Source of the DNA: Azolla caroliniana
Taxonomy: Eukaryota > Polypodiophyta
Direction: 5' to 3'
Assembly: GCA_043228905.1 (NCBI GenBank)
Contig: JBHGNT010000005.1
Location: 8,990,001 to 9,054,000, forward strand
DNA length: 64,000 bases
Positions 20,635-30,628 of this stretch are shown here, one piece after another. Within the stretch, counting starts at the first letter, position 1. Each line of letters begins with the position of its first letter. Below the pieces are notes generated by a model. That model was not told the DNA's origin. It saw nothing but the letters and a program-made list of their open reading frames with translations, and did not search any database. A program made the translations under genes and the position numbers.

Positions 20635-21191
20635 TGTTGAGAAGCAAGCTCAACATGGTATGTGATGCTTATTAGGAAATAAGCTATAGTAGCTATTTAG
20701 CTACTTGTGAACATAAAGGAGAAACAACTAATTAGCTACTGACAGCTAATTAGCTACTGACAGCTATTTAGCGACTGACAGCTAATTAGCTACTAACAGC
20801 TATTTAGCGACTGACAGCTATTTAGCTACTGACAGCTATTTAGCGACTGACAGCTATTTAGCTACTGACAGCTAATTAGCTGCATACGTAAGTAACTTAT
20901 TACTTAGGTAAAAAGTAAGAGAGTAAGTAAGTAAGAAAGAAATACAGGAAGTAGAACTCTGAGAGAGAGAGTGAAGATAGAGAGATAGAACTCAGAGAGT
21001 GAGAGCAAAAGAGAGAAACAGACGAGAGCAAGTAGAGCTCCGTGGTAATGAAATAGAAGAAGTTTTGGCTGCTACAGAGGTAAGTCTCCTTCCCCCTTCC
21101 CTTCTGTGTTTGAGCACCAAACGATCCAGCACACCACGATCCGCCGCGCACATAAGAAGAGCCCGAGTGCCTTCTTCACGTTTTCTTAACA
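20635..21191 (+). repeat. 3' LTR of element D
   Basis: It is 557 bp, ending TTAACA before the duplication CTAGC. It has eight full 18-bp U3 repeat units (about 20729-20885) against six in the 5' LTR, plus one extra GA dinucleotide. These two differences account for the 38-bp length difference. Confidence 0.93.
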
Positions 21192-21196
21192 CTAGC

Positions 21197-21750
21197 ATGG
21201 TGAACATAGTCTTCTAGCGAGGAAAATTTCCTGCTAGAGAGGTTCATTAAAGCTTGAGCTGCCTCGGTTCGAGAGGGAGGTTGCAGAAATTGGCCCTTAA
21301 AAACCGTGACAAAATCTGTAAAGTATCGGGCAATTTCCCCATAGTACGGAGCCCATGCCACCAGGCGGCGGCCTTACCCCCGAGTTCTCGGCCGACATAT
21401 GCAATCTTCGTACTATCTGGCGTGGGATAGAGCTCAAAATGAGACTCCCATCGTCCCAGCCATGTGCAGATTGCTTCTTCGGTTCTTTCCTTTTTGTCTC
21501 CCGTAAATGGCTTAACGACAAATGATGGTTCACCTTGTCGCTCATCAGGTCTATTAGTCTCACGTTGTAGACTAATGACACGTGCCTCAAGAGCACTTTG
21601 AGATTGCCGAAGTTCGGTCATCTGTTGAGCGGTGAAACTAAGGTATTGGGTTATTTGTGCCAAATACATCTCAGTGGACATTTGTCCAGGAGGATTCCCT
21701 TGAGTTCCTTCCGCTTGAGCGGATGACATCGGGTCATTAATTTGAGCCAT
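21197..21750 (-). pseudogene. Element C gag, N-terminal half
   Basis: The - strand frame starts at ATG 21750. It contains a Gln-rich N-terminus, KPFTGDKKERTEEAICTWL and the capsid block GRELGGKAAAWWHGL, then passes by a one-base frameshift near 21.33 kb into a second frame (FVTVFKGQF..., LSSRKFSSLEDYVHHA). The frame reaches the CTAGC duplication and continues beyond element D at 5167. It would have formed the particle core. Confidence 0.85.
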
Positions 21751-23429
21751 TAAAGATTATTTCTTGAAAAGAAATAGGATAAGGTTAGAGAGATAGTCAT
21801 AACATCATGTCGTGATGTAAACACATCATGGGCAAACATTAATCGATATCATGATCTCACGTCAATACCCCTCTAGATGTATGAGATGAGGTTCAAGATC
21901 AGGTTACTATGGTAACACAAAGGTGTTTTAAAAACCATGGGGGTGACAAATAAATGTCTTTCCCTAATCTCTATATCGATTTTTTCATGGTGGCTCCCCG
22001 AGGCTCAATGATGTATGTTCGCGTCATGAATTGTTTATACACGAAAAAAATGTTGACAATAAACTATGTTTCGATGCCCACATATGTGGTTTCGGCTCTT
22101 TAAGTCCTATTACGAGGACCCCGAGGTGCACTTAGACCTTAAGTCTAAACATGTGTTATAGTCATATGTATCAAGGATGTTGTATGGTCTTGGTCATATT
22201 TCAACTCGAGACCTCAAGAACAAATACATTAAACACTTGAGCCAACCAAGTAAGTTGCTCTTCTCGAATGCTTAATGTTTGATGCATATAAGAGATATGC
22301 GAGGCAATTGATCATATATGTTTTTTTTTAAAAGAACATATATTTCAAGGGTCCTTATTTCGCCCTCATTTACCAAAACTATGTTGGTACGTTACCTAAC
22401 CTCAAGTCTTGTAATTACGATGGCATACGCCAAATTGCAACCTAATGCTCAAGCCAAATGAGCCTTCGTTTCGTAGTAGGCCCACGTGGCCCATCACATG
22501 GTCACGTCATTACGAATGCCTCTCGTAAGAACGAGCTCATGGTGGCATCGTATCCATGTAACGAGGGAGGGATGTTAGATACGTGCGTCATTGGAGCGAC
22601 CTCACTTGAAGTGGGTCAAGCCCTACGTACTCAACATCATTATGGCTATTGGCATTTCTTTACGTAACAAAATCGAGGTCATCAACGGGGTTGTCAACAA
22701 TAAAAAATTGTTGAAAAAGGGATGGTGACAACGCCATTCTCACAAAAATGTGAGGACAACCACCAACATCCTTTTCCCGACAAGGACAACTTTCGATATA
22801 ATCACGTAATAACGAATATACACATATGTTTACTTATCACATATATACGATCAAATACGTATATATATGACCACATATGCCTATATTAAATATATCGTTA
22901 TATTAAATAGCCACAAATGATGTGAGGGAGATACGTAATCGAGGTATATACCTCTACGCACACGAAACATCCTCAAATAAGAGATCATCGTAATACGCAA
23001 TTGAGGTATTGACCTCTTACGCATACGAAACCAACCGCATATCGTTTACAACAAATCAAGGTATTAAACTCATACGCAAACGTAACATATGTTCGTGAAC
23101 GTAATACGTAATTGAGGTATTAACCTCGTACGCATACGACACTCATCACATATTATTAATATGTCAAACGAGGTATTGACCTCGTGCACATATGTAAACG
23201 TTTTAGATAATCAATTAAAGACCACTACAACATCATTGACTTAATGAAAAAAATTGACATATAAACTAAACACATGATTAGATGGAAGAAGAGAGAATAA
23301 AAAAAAAATTATGGAAAGAGTTACCGAAGTTCCTTGTTGATCGTTGTTTGGATCAAGGCCGACCGCACATCGATCGATCAGCATCAATCAAAAGACAAAT
23401 GAAAAACAAAGAAACATTAGTACATAAAT
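21751..23429 (-). other. Long untranslated leader of element C
   Basis: About 1.7 kb lie between the PBS and the gag start, with no long reading frame on the - strand. It is AT-rich and repetitive. It carries the hairpin array at 22941-23184 and short ATATATG-like runs around 22.8-22.9 kb. Such a long leader may hold packaging or translation signals, but nothing in the sequence proves it. Confidence 0.7.
22941..23184 (-). repeat. Five-copy hairpin repeat in the element C leader
   Basis: Five units spaced about 55-62 bp apart each carry an inverted repeat of the form GAGGTATTGACCTC followed by ACGCATACGA-like sequence. Hairpins are at 22941-22954, 23003-23016, about 23056-23070 (degenerate), 23114-23127 and 23169-23184. 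Confidence 0.85.
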
Positions 23430-23438
23430 CTGATACCA
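23430..23438 (-). other. Primer binding site of element C
   Basis: On the - strand, TGGTATCAGA follows the 5' LTR end after two to three bases; this is the initiator-Met tRNA complement. It confirms that 23441-23895 is the 5' LTR. Confidence 0.88.
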
Positions 23439-23440
23439 AA

Positions 23441-23895
23441 TTTTATAGATCTAGGTACTAAAGTAAGCTTAAGATAAGGATAAAATAATGATAAATAGAA
23501 AGGAGAAAGAGAAAGAAGGGTGTCGATCCACCCGACCACCCCCGAGCGAAGGGATCGAGACAGACTCGAGCCTCGATCGGCGTCCCATACCACCGTCGTG
23601 GCGTCGAGTCTTACCTAGTGCTGGCGAGCTCGCTACAAGAGTTCACCCACCACAAGAGCAGAGTCTCGATGTAGTCAAAAGATGATCAAATGAGGGTAGC
23701 TAGGCCTCTTATTTATAGCGATACCCAAGGCCCCCAGGCAAGTTCACACTTGACCTAATGGGTTGTCTCAATCTCGAGGATTAAAAGTAATCCTCCCCTT
23801 CTTTACACTCTCGTTTAACCCTCACACTTATCCACGTGTATAGAATACTACGGTAAATTCTCACCACGGGATATTAAATGGCCATGCCCGTAACA
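23441..23895 (-). repeat. 5' LTR of element C
   Basis: It is 455 bp and nearly identical to 1347-1801. On the - strand it runs from TGTTACGGGC (23895) to ...TATAAAA (23441). The outer border is followed by GGTAT, the target duplication. A TATA box (TATAAATA, - strand) is near 23710-23717. Confidence 0.9.
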
Positions 23896-23900
23896 GGTAT

Positions 23901-25105
23901 GCTGGCCCGATGGACGTTACTATTACAAGAATTTGAGTTCGAGATATTCCACCGACTCGGCATACAACATGCGGTAGCAGACTATTTGAGCCGGTTTGAT
24001 TCCGGCGAAACCTGTGACGGCGACCCAAACGAGTTCCCGGATGCAGAGCTATTTAGAGTCACAACTGAAAAGACAACGGATGGTACGGTCGCAGAGGAAG
24101 ACAAGTGGCTCACCAACATGCACCAATTTCTGAGCACCGGCTTACCTCCGGAGGAGATGAACAAAGACGAGAGGAAACGCTTAGTTGTTCAAAGCTGGCA
24201 CTTATGTCTATTACAGGACACACTATACCACAAAGGTGTAGATGGCATATGGCGGCATGCAGTGCGCAGCGACAAAAAGGACATAATATTGCGGGAAGCA
24301 CACTGCAGAGTGGCTGGAGGACATTGTGCCGAAGACGCTACGGCAAGGAAAATATGGTAGAGTGGACTATGGTGGCCAACAACATTCAAGGATGCAGTCC
24401 GGTACGCTAAAGAATGTGACCTATGTCAGCGAATGGGCCAACTAACCGAACAAGCCAGGATGCCTCACCAACCCATGCTACCGTTAGAACCATTTCAAAA
24501 ATGGGGGTTGTATTTTGTTTGTCCATTCAAACCACAAGCAATGAGAACCAGCAACCGGTACGTGATTGTCGCTACGGATTATTGCACAAAATGGGTGGAA
24601 GCCAAAGCACTACGCGCTAACACCGCGGCATCCATGGAAAAAAAATTATATGAATACATCTGGTGCCGGTATGGATGTCCGATAGAGCTAATAAGTGACC
24701 AAGGTGGCCACTTCTTAGGGCAAGTGGTGGAAAGTTTGACGACATTCTATACGATGGTGCATAAACGGAGCACTCCCTATTATCCGTAAGCCAACGGATT
24801 AGCTGAGTCAACAAATAAAACATTATAGAACATCCTTCGAAAAATCGTCAATGAGAACCGGACAGATTGGGATACAAAGCTGCACAATGTACTCTGGGCC
24901 TATCGAACAGCATATAAGACAAGTATCTGCACAACACCGTTTCGCCTAGCATTCGGATTGGAAGCAGTGATGTCGATCGAGTTCCAGGTACCGAGTTTAC
25001 AAATACAGATTTGGGAACACCTAAATGAGAAGGAATCGGAAGCGATCCGGTTAGCCACGCTATGCAAATTGGAAGAACACTGGCTAGCCAGCGTCATGCA
25101 CCTAG
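23901..25105 (+). pseudogene. Element B: RNase H end and integrase
   Basis: It continues the RNase H of 586-1346 (ARWTLLLQEFEFEIFHRLG, AVADYLSRF) and then integrase (HCRVAGGHCAEDAT, CDLCQRMG, PFKPQAMRTSNRYVIV, ISDQGGHF). Three stops interrupt it where A has Gln: about 24358 (W-Q), 24787 (CAA in A, TAA here) and about 24826 (CAG to TAG). GPF is also changed to CPF. It is cut at 25105 by a solo LTR and resumes at 25887. Confidence 0.88.
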
Positions 25106-25379
25106 TGTCAGGAACTACACGCTCTCGACGAATCAACGCTCGGCCACAACCGAGTCTAAGATCAAACACAGAAAACAGATAATGAACGCACGACACAAAG
25201 GAGAGAAGAGTACACAGGATGTTTAACGTAGAAAACCCTGAGAGGGAAAAACCACGAGAGTCCACAGACTCCAAACTATCACTATATCACAATGATTACA
25301 ACAGTGAGCTCACGGAGGCAACGACCTCGCGCTCATGATCTTCGCCACAGGCGGCGGTTACAACAGAGGCAACGACCTC

Positions 25380-25435
<56 letters not shown>

Positions 25436-25886
25436 TACATTGTTACGCGCTCTCTGATCTAGCGCCAACAAGAATGACAACAACTTACTTTACTAAGTTT
25501 GCCCTAAGTCATATTTATACTAATATGAATTTTCGGCTATTTACAAATATAGTCCCGATGGACTCTCAGAAACATATTTACGAATATGTCCCTTCATCCG
25601 GTGAGCACTCCTCATCGGGCCTGCATCATCCGGCGCTTGCCGGGCACACGTCATCCGGTTCACCGGGTCTTCCATTGTCGGGTACTCCGCATCCGGTTCT
25701 CATCGGGTCTTCACCATCTGGCTCTTGCCGGGTACTCGTCATCCGGTTCTCACTGGGTCTTCCGTTGCCGGGTACTTGTCATTCGGTTCTCACCGGGGCT
25801 TCCGTAGCTGGGTTTCGGTCTCGGCCGAGTTTGCTCATCAGTATTGTTCTTCTCACTTCCCATCCGGAGGGACCTATTTCCTAACA
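25106..25886 (+). mobile_element. Solo LTR of family E (copy 1)
   Basis: A 781-bp insertion in B integrase, TGTCAGGAAC...CCTAACA, flanked by the perfect duplication CCTAG (25101-25105 and 25887-25891). It contains a CT microsatellite (about 25384-25432) and a GC-rich array of units of the type CATCCGGTTCTCACCGGGTC (about 25600-25815). A second, opposite-strand copy is at 29981-30623. No internal coding region exists, so it formed by LTR-LTR recombination. Confidence 0.9.
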
Positions 25887-25891
25887 CCTAG

Positions 25892-26361
25892 AACTAGAGC
25901 AGCGACGAAGGAAAGCGTTCGTGGATCGTCACCGAAAAGGGAACGAAAAGATGTTCGAAATCGGTAAGTCGGTACTAGTATTCCAGACTTGGATGGGTAA
26001 GATGTCGGGGAAGCTACGGTTTCGATGGACCGGACCATACTGGATCACGCGTGAGTTCAACGGTTCCTACCAGTTAGGGACACTCGCCGGCGAGGTTCTG
26101 GGTAAATGGGTCAATGGGTTCCAACTCAAACCATACAATGGACCCATGCCAAGAAACCCATTTGAACAAGTAAAGGCCGACACAGAACCAGACACGGGTA
26201 AGTCGGAAGAGACGGCAACACGTTTAGGAATTGGCAAGCGCGACGCCGGTAAGAGTGAGCACGAGCCGGCAAACGGCAAGAACGACGCGACGGCAAGCAG
26301 TCCAGTGGCCGGCAAGTCCCACAATTCGGATAGGGGTCCAGTGGGACTGGATGTGAATTAA
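25892..26361 (+). pseudogene. Element B integrase C-terminus
   Basis: The frame resumes after the solo LTR: FVDRHRKGNEKMFEIGK, LRFRWTGPYWITREFNGSYQL, GKWVNGFQLKPYNG. It ends in a low-complexity, Lys/Glu-rich tail at the stop near 26361. It matches the end of A integrase (about 12.6-13.0 kb). The tail diverges from A more than the core does. Confidence 0.88.
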
Positions 26362-26379
26362 TCAAACAGTTTAGGACTG

Positions 26380-26401
26380 AAAAAAAAAAAAAAAAAAAAA
26401 A
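26380..26401 (+). repeat. A22 tract between integrase and ORF3 of element B
   Basis: Homopolymer of 22 A, followed by ATCAA repeats. It is positionally equivalent to the A18 tract of element A. Confidence 0.95.
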
Positions 26402-26593
26402 TCAAATCAAATCAAAGTAAATCATGCAAGGGCGACGTGTGAACGGACACATGCAAGAACAAGGAGTGAACAGGCACTTTGAAAAGGTACGTAGTGGGCT
26501 ATTAATAGGGTATTAAACCGCCGCCACATGGCACGTCATTCTATTCTAGTACACGACGTGCAGACGCGTGGGTAAGAAAAAAAAGGCGCCAAC

Positions 26594-28361
26594 ATGCAGC
26601 AAGAAAACCCCCATTGCATGGAGGTCTTCACATTTTGCGAACAGAGGAGCAGAGGTGCACACAGGCAATTGAAGATCATCAGACGCGAGCCCACGCACAC
26701 AAAGCCTCCTCACACACATCCCTCACCAGCGCTCACCGACCTCGAAGAAGCCATGGACTGCCAAGCACTCTCTGAAGCAGCCAAGAAGTGGCTAAGGCAA
26801 CACGGGTTAGAAGGTTTCCTCACGATCATGGAGGCACCACCGCACTGGGAGGCGGAGAAGATAGTAAAGGAAATCGACACAGAGCTGATCACGGAGGAGG
26901 CCATCCATGCTTTGATTGGTCTTCCAGAGGGGGGCATCTTCACTATCGACAACCCTACCCCGGAGCAACTCCGAAAATATTTTGGCGAATACTCTCTGGC
27001 CAGCAAGGCCTATAGGACACAAGGCGGCGAAGATACATTATTTCAAGAGGTTTCCCGTGTGCTCCATGAATTTGTACATGTATACCCTCGACCCCCGTGC
27101 ATGCCTCAGAACTGAGTCGGCTTAGTCATAGCAATGTATGAAAGCATGAAGGTGAACTGGCCGGTATTGATTGCTGACGGCCTTTGTGCGGCCATCAACT
27201 CTATAAGAGGCAAGGAGGGTCGGAAAATATGGACTGTAGTGGCGCAATGGCTCACCCTATTGGCGCCACCTATCGAGCCCGTCAAGACCACGAAGCGGGG
27301 GAGAACGACCGAAGGCACCCCAAAAACGGCTTCGAAACGGCAGCAGTTGTTGGCCTCTAAGGCACCCAAAGGGAAGGCGCCCGACACGGACAAGGCGGTA
27401 AAAGAGCGCGCCAATAGGAAGCGGTAGGTAGAAATGTAGGAGGAGACACCGGCACGGCCAATCAAGATCATATTTCACCGACCGGTTCAACAAGCGCCGG
27501 ACCCCCTAGCAGCAAAAGTCAACATCGGAACTCAGGAGGAGGAAGCGGAGGAGGAACCGTTACAGCACCTCTAGCAGCGCCAAAAGGCAAGCACCGTAGA
27601 ACAGGCTGGGGAGCGTTCGGACCCAAAGAAGGATGGAACGCCTCTACCCCACACTGAGCATCCCGCACCAAGGGTGGAACCGGAACCGGTTTGGGCAGAA
27701 CCGGTCATAGAGCTCCCTGCACAACAAGCTATACCGGCAGGTCAGGATACGGCAAGACCCGAAATTCAAGCGCCGGTAGTACAGTTGCCTCCCTCACCGG
27801 CAAGTCAAGAGAAATCAGAGGCGGAGCGGCCAACAGAACCAGAACGGCAAAGTGGTTACCAACCAGAGACAGAGTTGCAGCTCGACGCAACCGGACAAGA
27901 CCGACCACTGGCTAGCGGAACCAACAGCCAACCCTCCGTGCAGACGCAACAACAGGACACCGGTAGCCAATGGCTCCAGTGGATTGGAGAACAGATTTTC
28001 GGAGTGGTGCACTACATAGAGGCGGAAGAGAAAGCGCAGATGGACCGGTTGCTAGTCACAACCGAAGAACTAGAGACGGCCCGGTCGAGGATCCGGAGCC
28101 CAGAACAAGACTTGGACCTGGCCACAGAAGAATTGGCCAAAATGGCCTTAACCGGACCACAAATCCAAGCACCGGTGACTCCGGTAGATGTACAGAATAA
28201 AGACACACCAGCACTTGTACATAGTAATAAGACCCCGGAGATGGAACCAGTCCTAGAGGCAGTGGCGGCACAAGCAAAAGAGCTTGCTGAATTGAAAGAT
28301 GAACTAGCCGCACAAGAAGCATTACGCACCCGAGAAAGGGACTTGAAGAAAGCGATTTCTT
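26594..28361 (+). pseudogene. Element B ORF3 (truncated)
   Basis: It is homologous to A ORF3. The N-terminal block has LSEAAKKWLRQHGLEGFL, APPH, the shared KYFGEYSLASKAYRTQGGE, PRPP and AQWLTLLAPP followed by KRGR. A stop near 27113 and a frame change separate it from the next part (27134-27427). The Pro/Glu-rich and coiled-coil part is at 27674-28361 (LVTTEELETARSRI, ELKDELAAQEALRTRERDL). It ends abruptly at the inverted junction, so the rest of the coiled coil and the 3' LTR are missing. Confidence 0.8.
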
Positions 28362-28375
28362 CTTTGAATTTTGCT
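28350..28375. other. Palindromic junction between two inverted gypsy halves
   Basis: The ORF3 sequence of B (+) meets RT sequence of B-prime (-) at a short inverted repeat, AAGAAA-GCGA-TTTCTT. Left of it the + strand reads RERDLKKA; right of it the - strand reads NYAAKFKEEI. Confidence 0.85.
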
Positions 28376-29980
28376 GCATAATTCAGGTTCATCTGGTAGC
28401 GTCGTTGCGCTACCGGTTTGGCGTCTTTACTCAGATGTATCTTGTGTTGATACAACTGAGGATCGAGTCCCCGCATGTCCTCATAGGACCAGGCGAACAC
28501 ATCGCGAAATTCTTTTAGGAGTGTGATCATTGTCGTTTTGTTCTCCGGGGTCATTTCCTTGGCGATGTGAACCGGTCTTGCGTCCTCTGTGGTACCTAGG
28601 TTTACCTCTTCTAGTTGGGATGCTTTTACGCGCTGCGACACTACCATTTCTCTTTCCAGTGCCTCTTGTCCTTGCCGTAACTCCCGGATCGCTTCTTTAT
28701 CCGTTTCCTCGTCGGTCCCATCCGGTTGCAGTATGTACGGTGATACTGCTTCGGTTACATCAATTTCGAACAGAGGTACGATCTTCGGATTTTCCTATAA
28801 GTATTGATCGACCTCTTCGTCCGCCAATCCTTCCAGCATGTTGACACATTCCGCATATAGCAGCGTCAATTCCTTGTCGGTACCGAACCGTGGTTGAGTC
28901 GGTACTCACACTTTCGCTTTTCCACGCCGGAACGTAATTATATTCTTCCTCCAGTTTTGCTTGATGTGTGTTGTTTTTAACCAAGGGCGTCCCAACAATA
29001 GTGGGTAAGCTCCTTGAGCCTGTAGCCGGAGAACTACTGCCAAAATGCGAAATGCGTGACCCTCGATGGTCACTTCCAGATCACGTATTAATCCGGTCGG
29101 CTGTACTGAGCTGGTGTCCGCCATCCGAAGCCAAAACGGGCATGGTTCCTAGTCATGGATTCCTAGAGTGTTACACGTTTGGAGGCTGATCACGTTCATG
29201 CCGGATCCTCCATCAATAATCATGTCGGGTAGCTCTTTTCCTTTCACGATGGCTGTGATTGTCGGACTGCTCGTGTCTACTACCGCCGGTCCTTCCTCCG
29301 GATTTGAAAAGAATGCCGGAGCCAGTGGTGTGTCGTCTACCGTCATTCCTGTCTTCAGTCCTTCCGTGAAGCGTGGTACCAGTTGCAATAGCCGGCCTAA
29401 CGGCAGTGTTATTTGGCATTCTCGTAACGCCTGCCATGTTGGGTTTTTAGGCTGCCCTATGCCGATGAGCTCTTCGGCATTCTCCTTTTGTTGTTCAAGC
29501 TCTGCTACATTCCACTTGTTTGCCTTCTTCACCCATTCGGTTACCTGCTTCCGAATGGCTTCTTGAGTTTCCCACTCCGTGGCTTTGCCTTTTGATCTTG
29601 TAGTGACTTGTTGTAAGTCCGCGACTTCCACGACTACCATGTTCATCGTTGGTCGCTTGTCGTAGCTCTTCGTCGAACATTGGTTACTATAGTGGCCTTC
29701 TTGCCGGCAATAATAGCAGTACGTCTTCTGGGTGTTACTGGATTCGGCGTTTGTGCCCGCACCCGGTTGAGGTCCTGTGGTAAGTGCTTGGTTTTGGTCC
29801 GGTTGGCTGCTGGGAGCACCCTTTTCCGATTCCCGTGGATGACCCCCCTTTTTGTTGAAATGACTTTTCTTGTTGAAATTATTTTTGTTTCGGTAACCTT
29901 GATGGGGTTGGTCGTCATACTTGCCATAGTCGTCCCGTCGTTGGTTGTAACCAGGGGAGTGATCCCGATTGTATCTCTCG
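28362..29980 (-). pseudogene. Element B-prime: gag end, protease and RT start
   Basis: From high to low coordinates on the - strand: the third CCHC knuckle region (about 29.68-29.73 kb), a conserved linker (VVEVADLQQVTTRSKGKATEWE), the protease active site (MIIDGGSGMNVIS, about 29.2 kb), LLGRPWL, and the RT lead-in DVFAWSYEDMRGLDPQLYQ up to KFKEEI. A TAG near 29.15 kb replaces the Trp of REWEP seen in A. The RT catalytic region is missing beyond the palindromic junction. Confidence 0.88.
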
Positions 29981-30623
29981 TGTTAGGAAACAGGTCCCTC
30001 CGGATGGGAAGTGAGAAGAACCGTGTTGATGAGCAACTTGGCCGAGGCCGAATCCGGATGTGGCGTACCCGGCAACGGAAGACCCGGTGAGAACCGGATG
30101 TGGAGTACCTGGCAACGGAAGACCCGGGTAGAACCGGATGTTGCAGGCCCGGTGAGAACCTCTCATCGGATGGAAGGGACATATATGTAAATATGTTCCA
30201 GAAAGCCCACTAGGGCTATATTTGTAAATAGCCCGAAAGTCATATTAGTATAAATATGACCTAGGGCAAACTTAATAGAAGATGATAGAGTTATTTGTGG
30301 GTGTAACTCCTGTACAGTGCGTAAGAGAGGTAGAGAGAGCGATATACAGAGATTGTTGCCTCTGTTGTAACCGCCTGGTGGCGAAGCGAGGGAGCACGAG
30401 GTCGTTGCCTTTGTGCCCCATTGTTGTAATCTTGATATAGTGATATTTTGCAGTTTGAGGGCTGCCGTGGTTTTTCCCATATTTGGGTTTTCCACGTTAA
30501 CATCCTGTGCACTCTCTTCTTTACTGTTTCGTACGTAGATACATCGCTCCACATCCCTGTTTTTTGTGACTGATCCGACATCTCGGTTGTGGCCGAGCAT
30601 AGTTGGAGACAAGTATCCTATCA
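29981..30623 (-). mobile_element. Solo LTR of family E (copy 2)
   Basis: A 643-bp - strand insertion in B-prime gag, TGATAGGATAC...CCTAACA on the - strand, with the perfect duplication TCTCG (plus-strand sense; 29976-29980 and 30624-30628). It shares with copy 1 the CTCGGCCACAACCGAG motif, the block ATATTTATACTAATATGA, the GC-rich CATCCGG repeats (fewer units) and the end CCATCCGGAGGGACC. It is shorter than copy 1 mainly because it has fewer repeats and lacks the CT tract. Confidence 0.88.
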
Positions 30624-30628
30624 TCTCG

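Larger units (their letters stand above)
5173..21191 (+). mobile_element. Ty1/copia element D (with gypsy A nested inside)
   Basis: LTRs at 5173-5691 and 20635-21191 both run TGTTGAG...TTAACA and are flanked by the perfect 5-bp duplication CTAGC (5168-5172 and 21192-21196) inside C gag. PBS, gag, protease, integrase, RT, RNase H and PPT come in canonical copia order. Removing element A leaves an element of about 5.6 kb. Its coding frame is open on both sides of A, so it may have been competent when A inserted. Confidence 0.93.
1347..23895 (-). mobile_element. Chromovirus-like Ty3/gypsy element C (with D and A nested inside)
   Basis: This is a - strand LTR retrotransposon. Both LTRs are 455 bp (1347-1801 and 23441-23895), flanked by the 5-bp duplication GGTAT (1342-1346 and 23896-23900), which lies inside the RNase H frame of element B. 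Reading the - strand gives LTR, PBS, a 1.7 kb leader, gag, protease, a rearranged RT block, integrase, PPT and LTR. About 16 kb of its span is later insertion (5173-21191). Without that it would be about 6.5 kb, a normal gypsy length. The integrase C-terminal region resembles chromovirus elements; exact lineage not assigned. It is dead: an inverted RT block, a missing RT palm and an in-frame stop in integrase. Confidence 0.9.

Noticed and set aside
22941-23184. CRISPR-like array (regular palindromic repeats)
   Set aside because: The units are degenerate, the spacers are not unique inserts, and the context is a plant retrotransposon leader.
25474-25884. 136-codon frame in solo LTR E copy 1
   Set aside because: It lies wholly within the LTR and reflects the CATCCGG repeat array; the other copy does not keep it.
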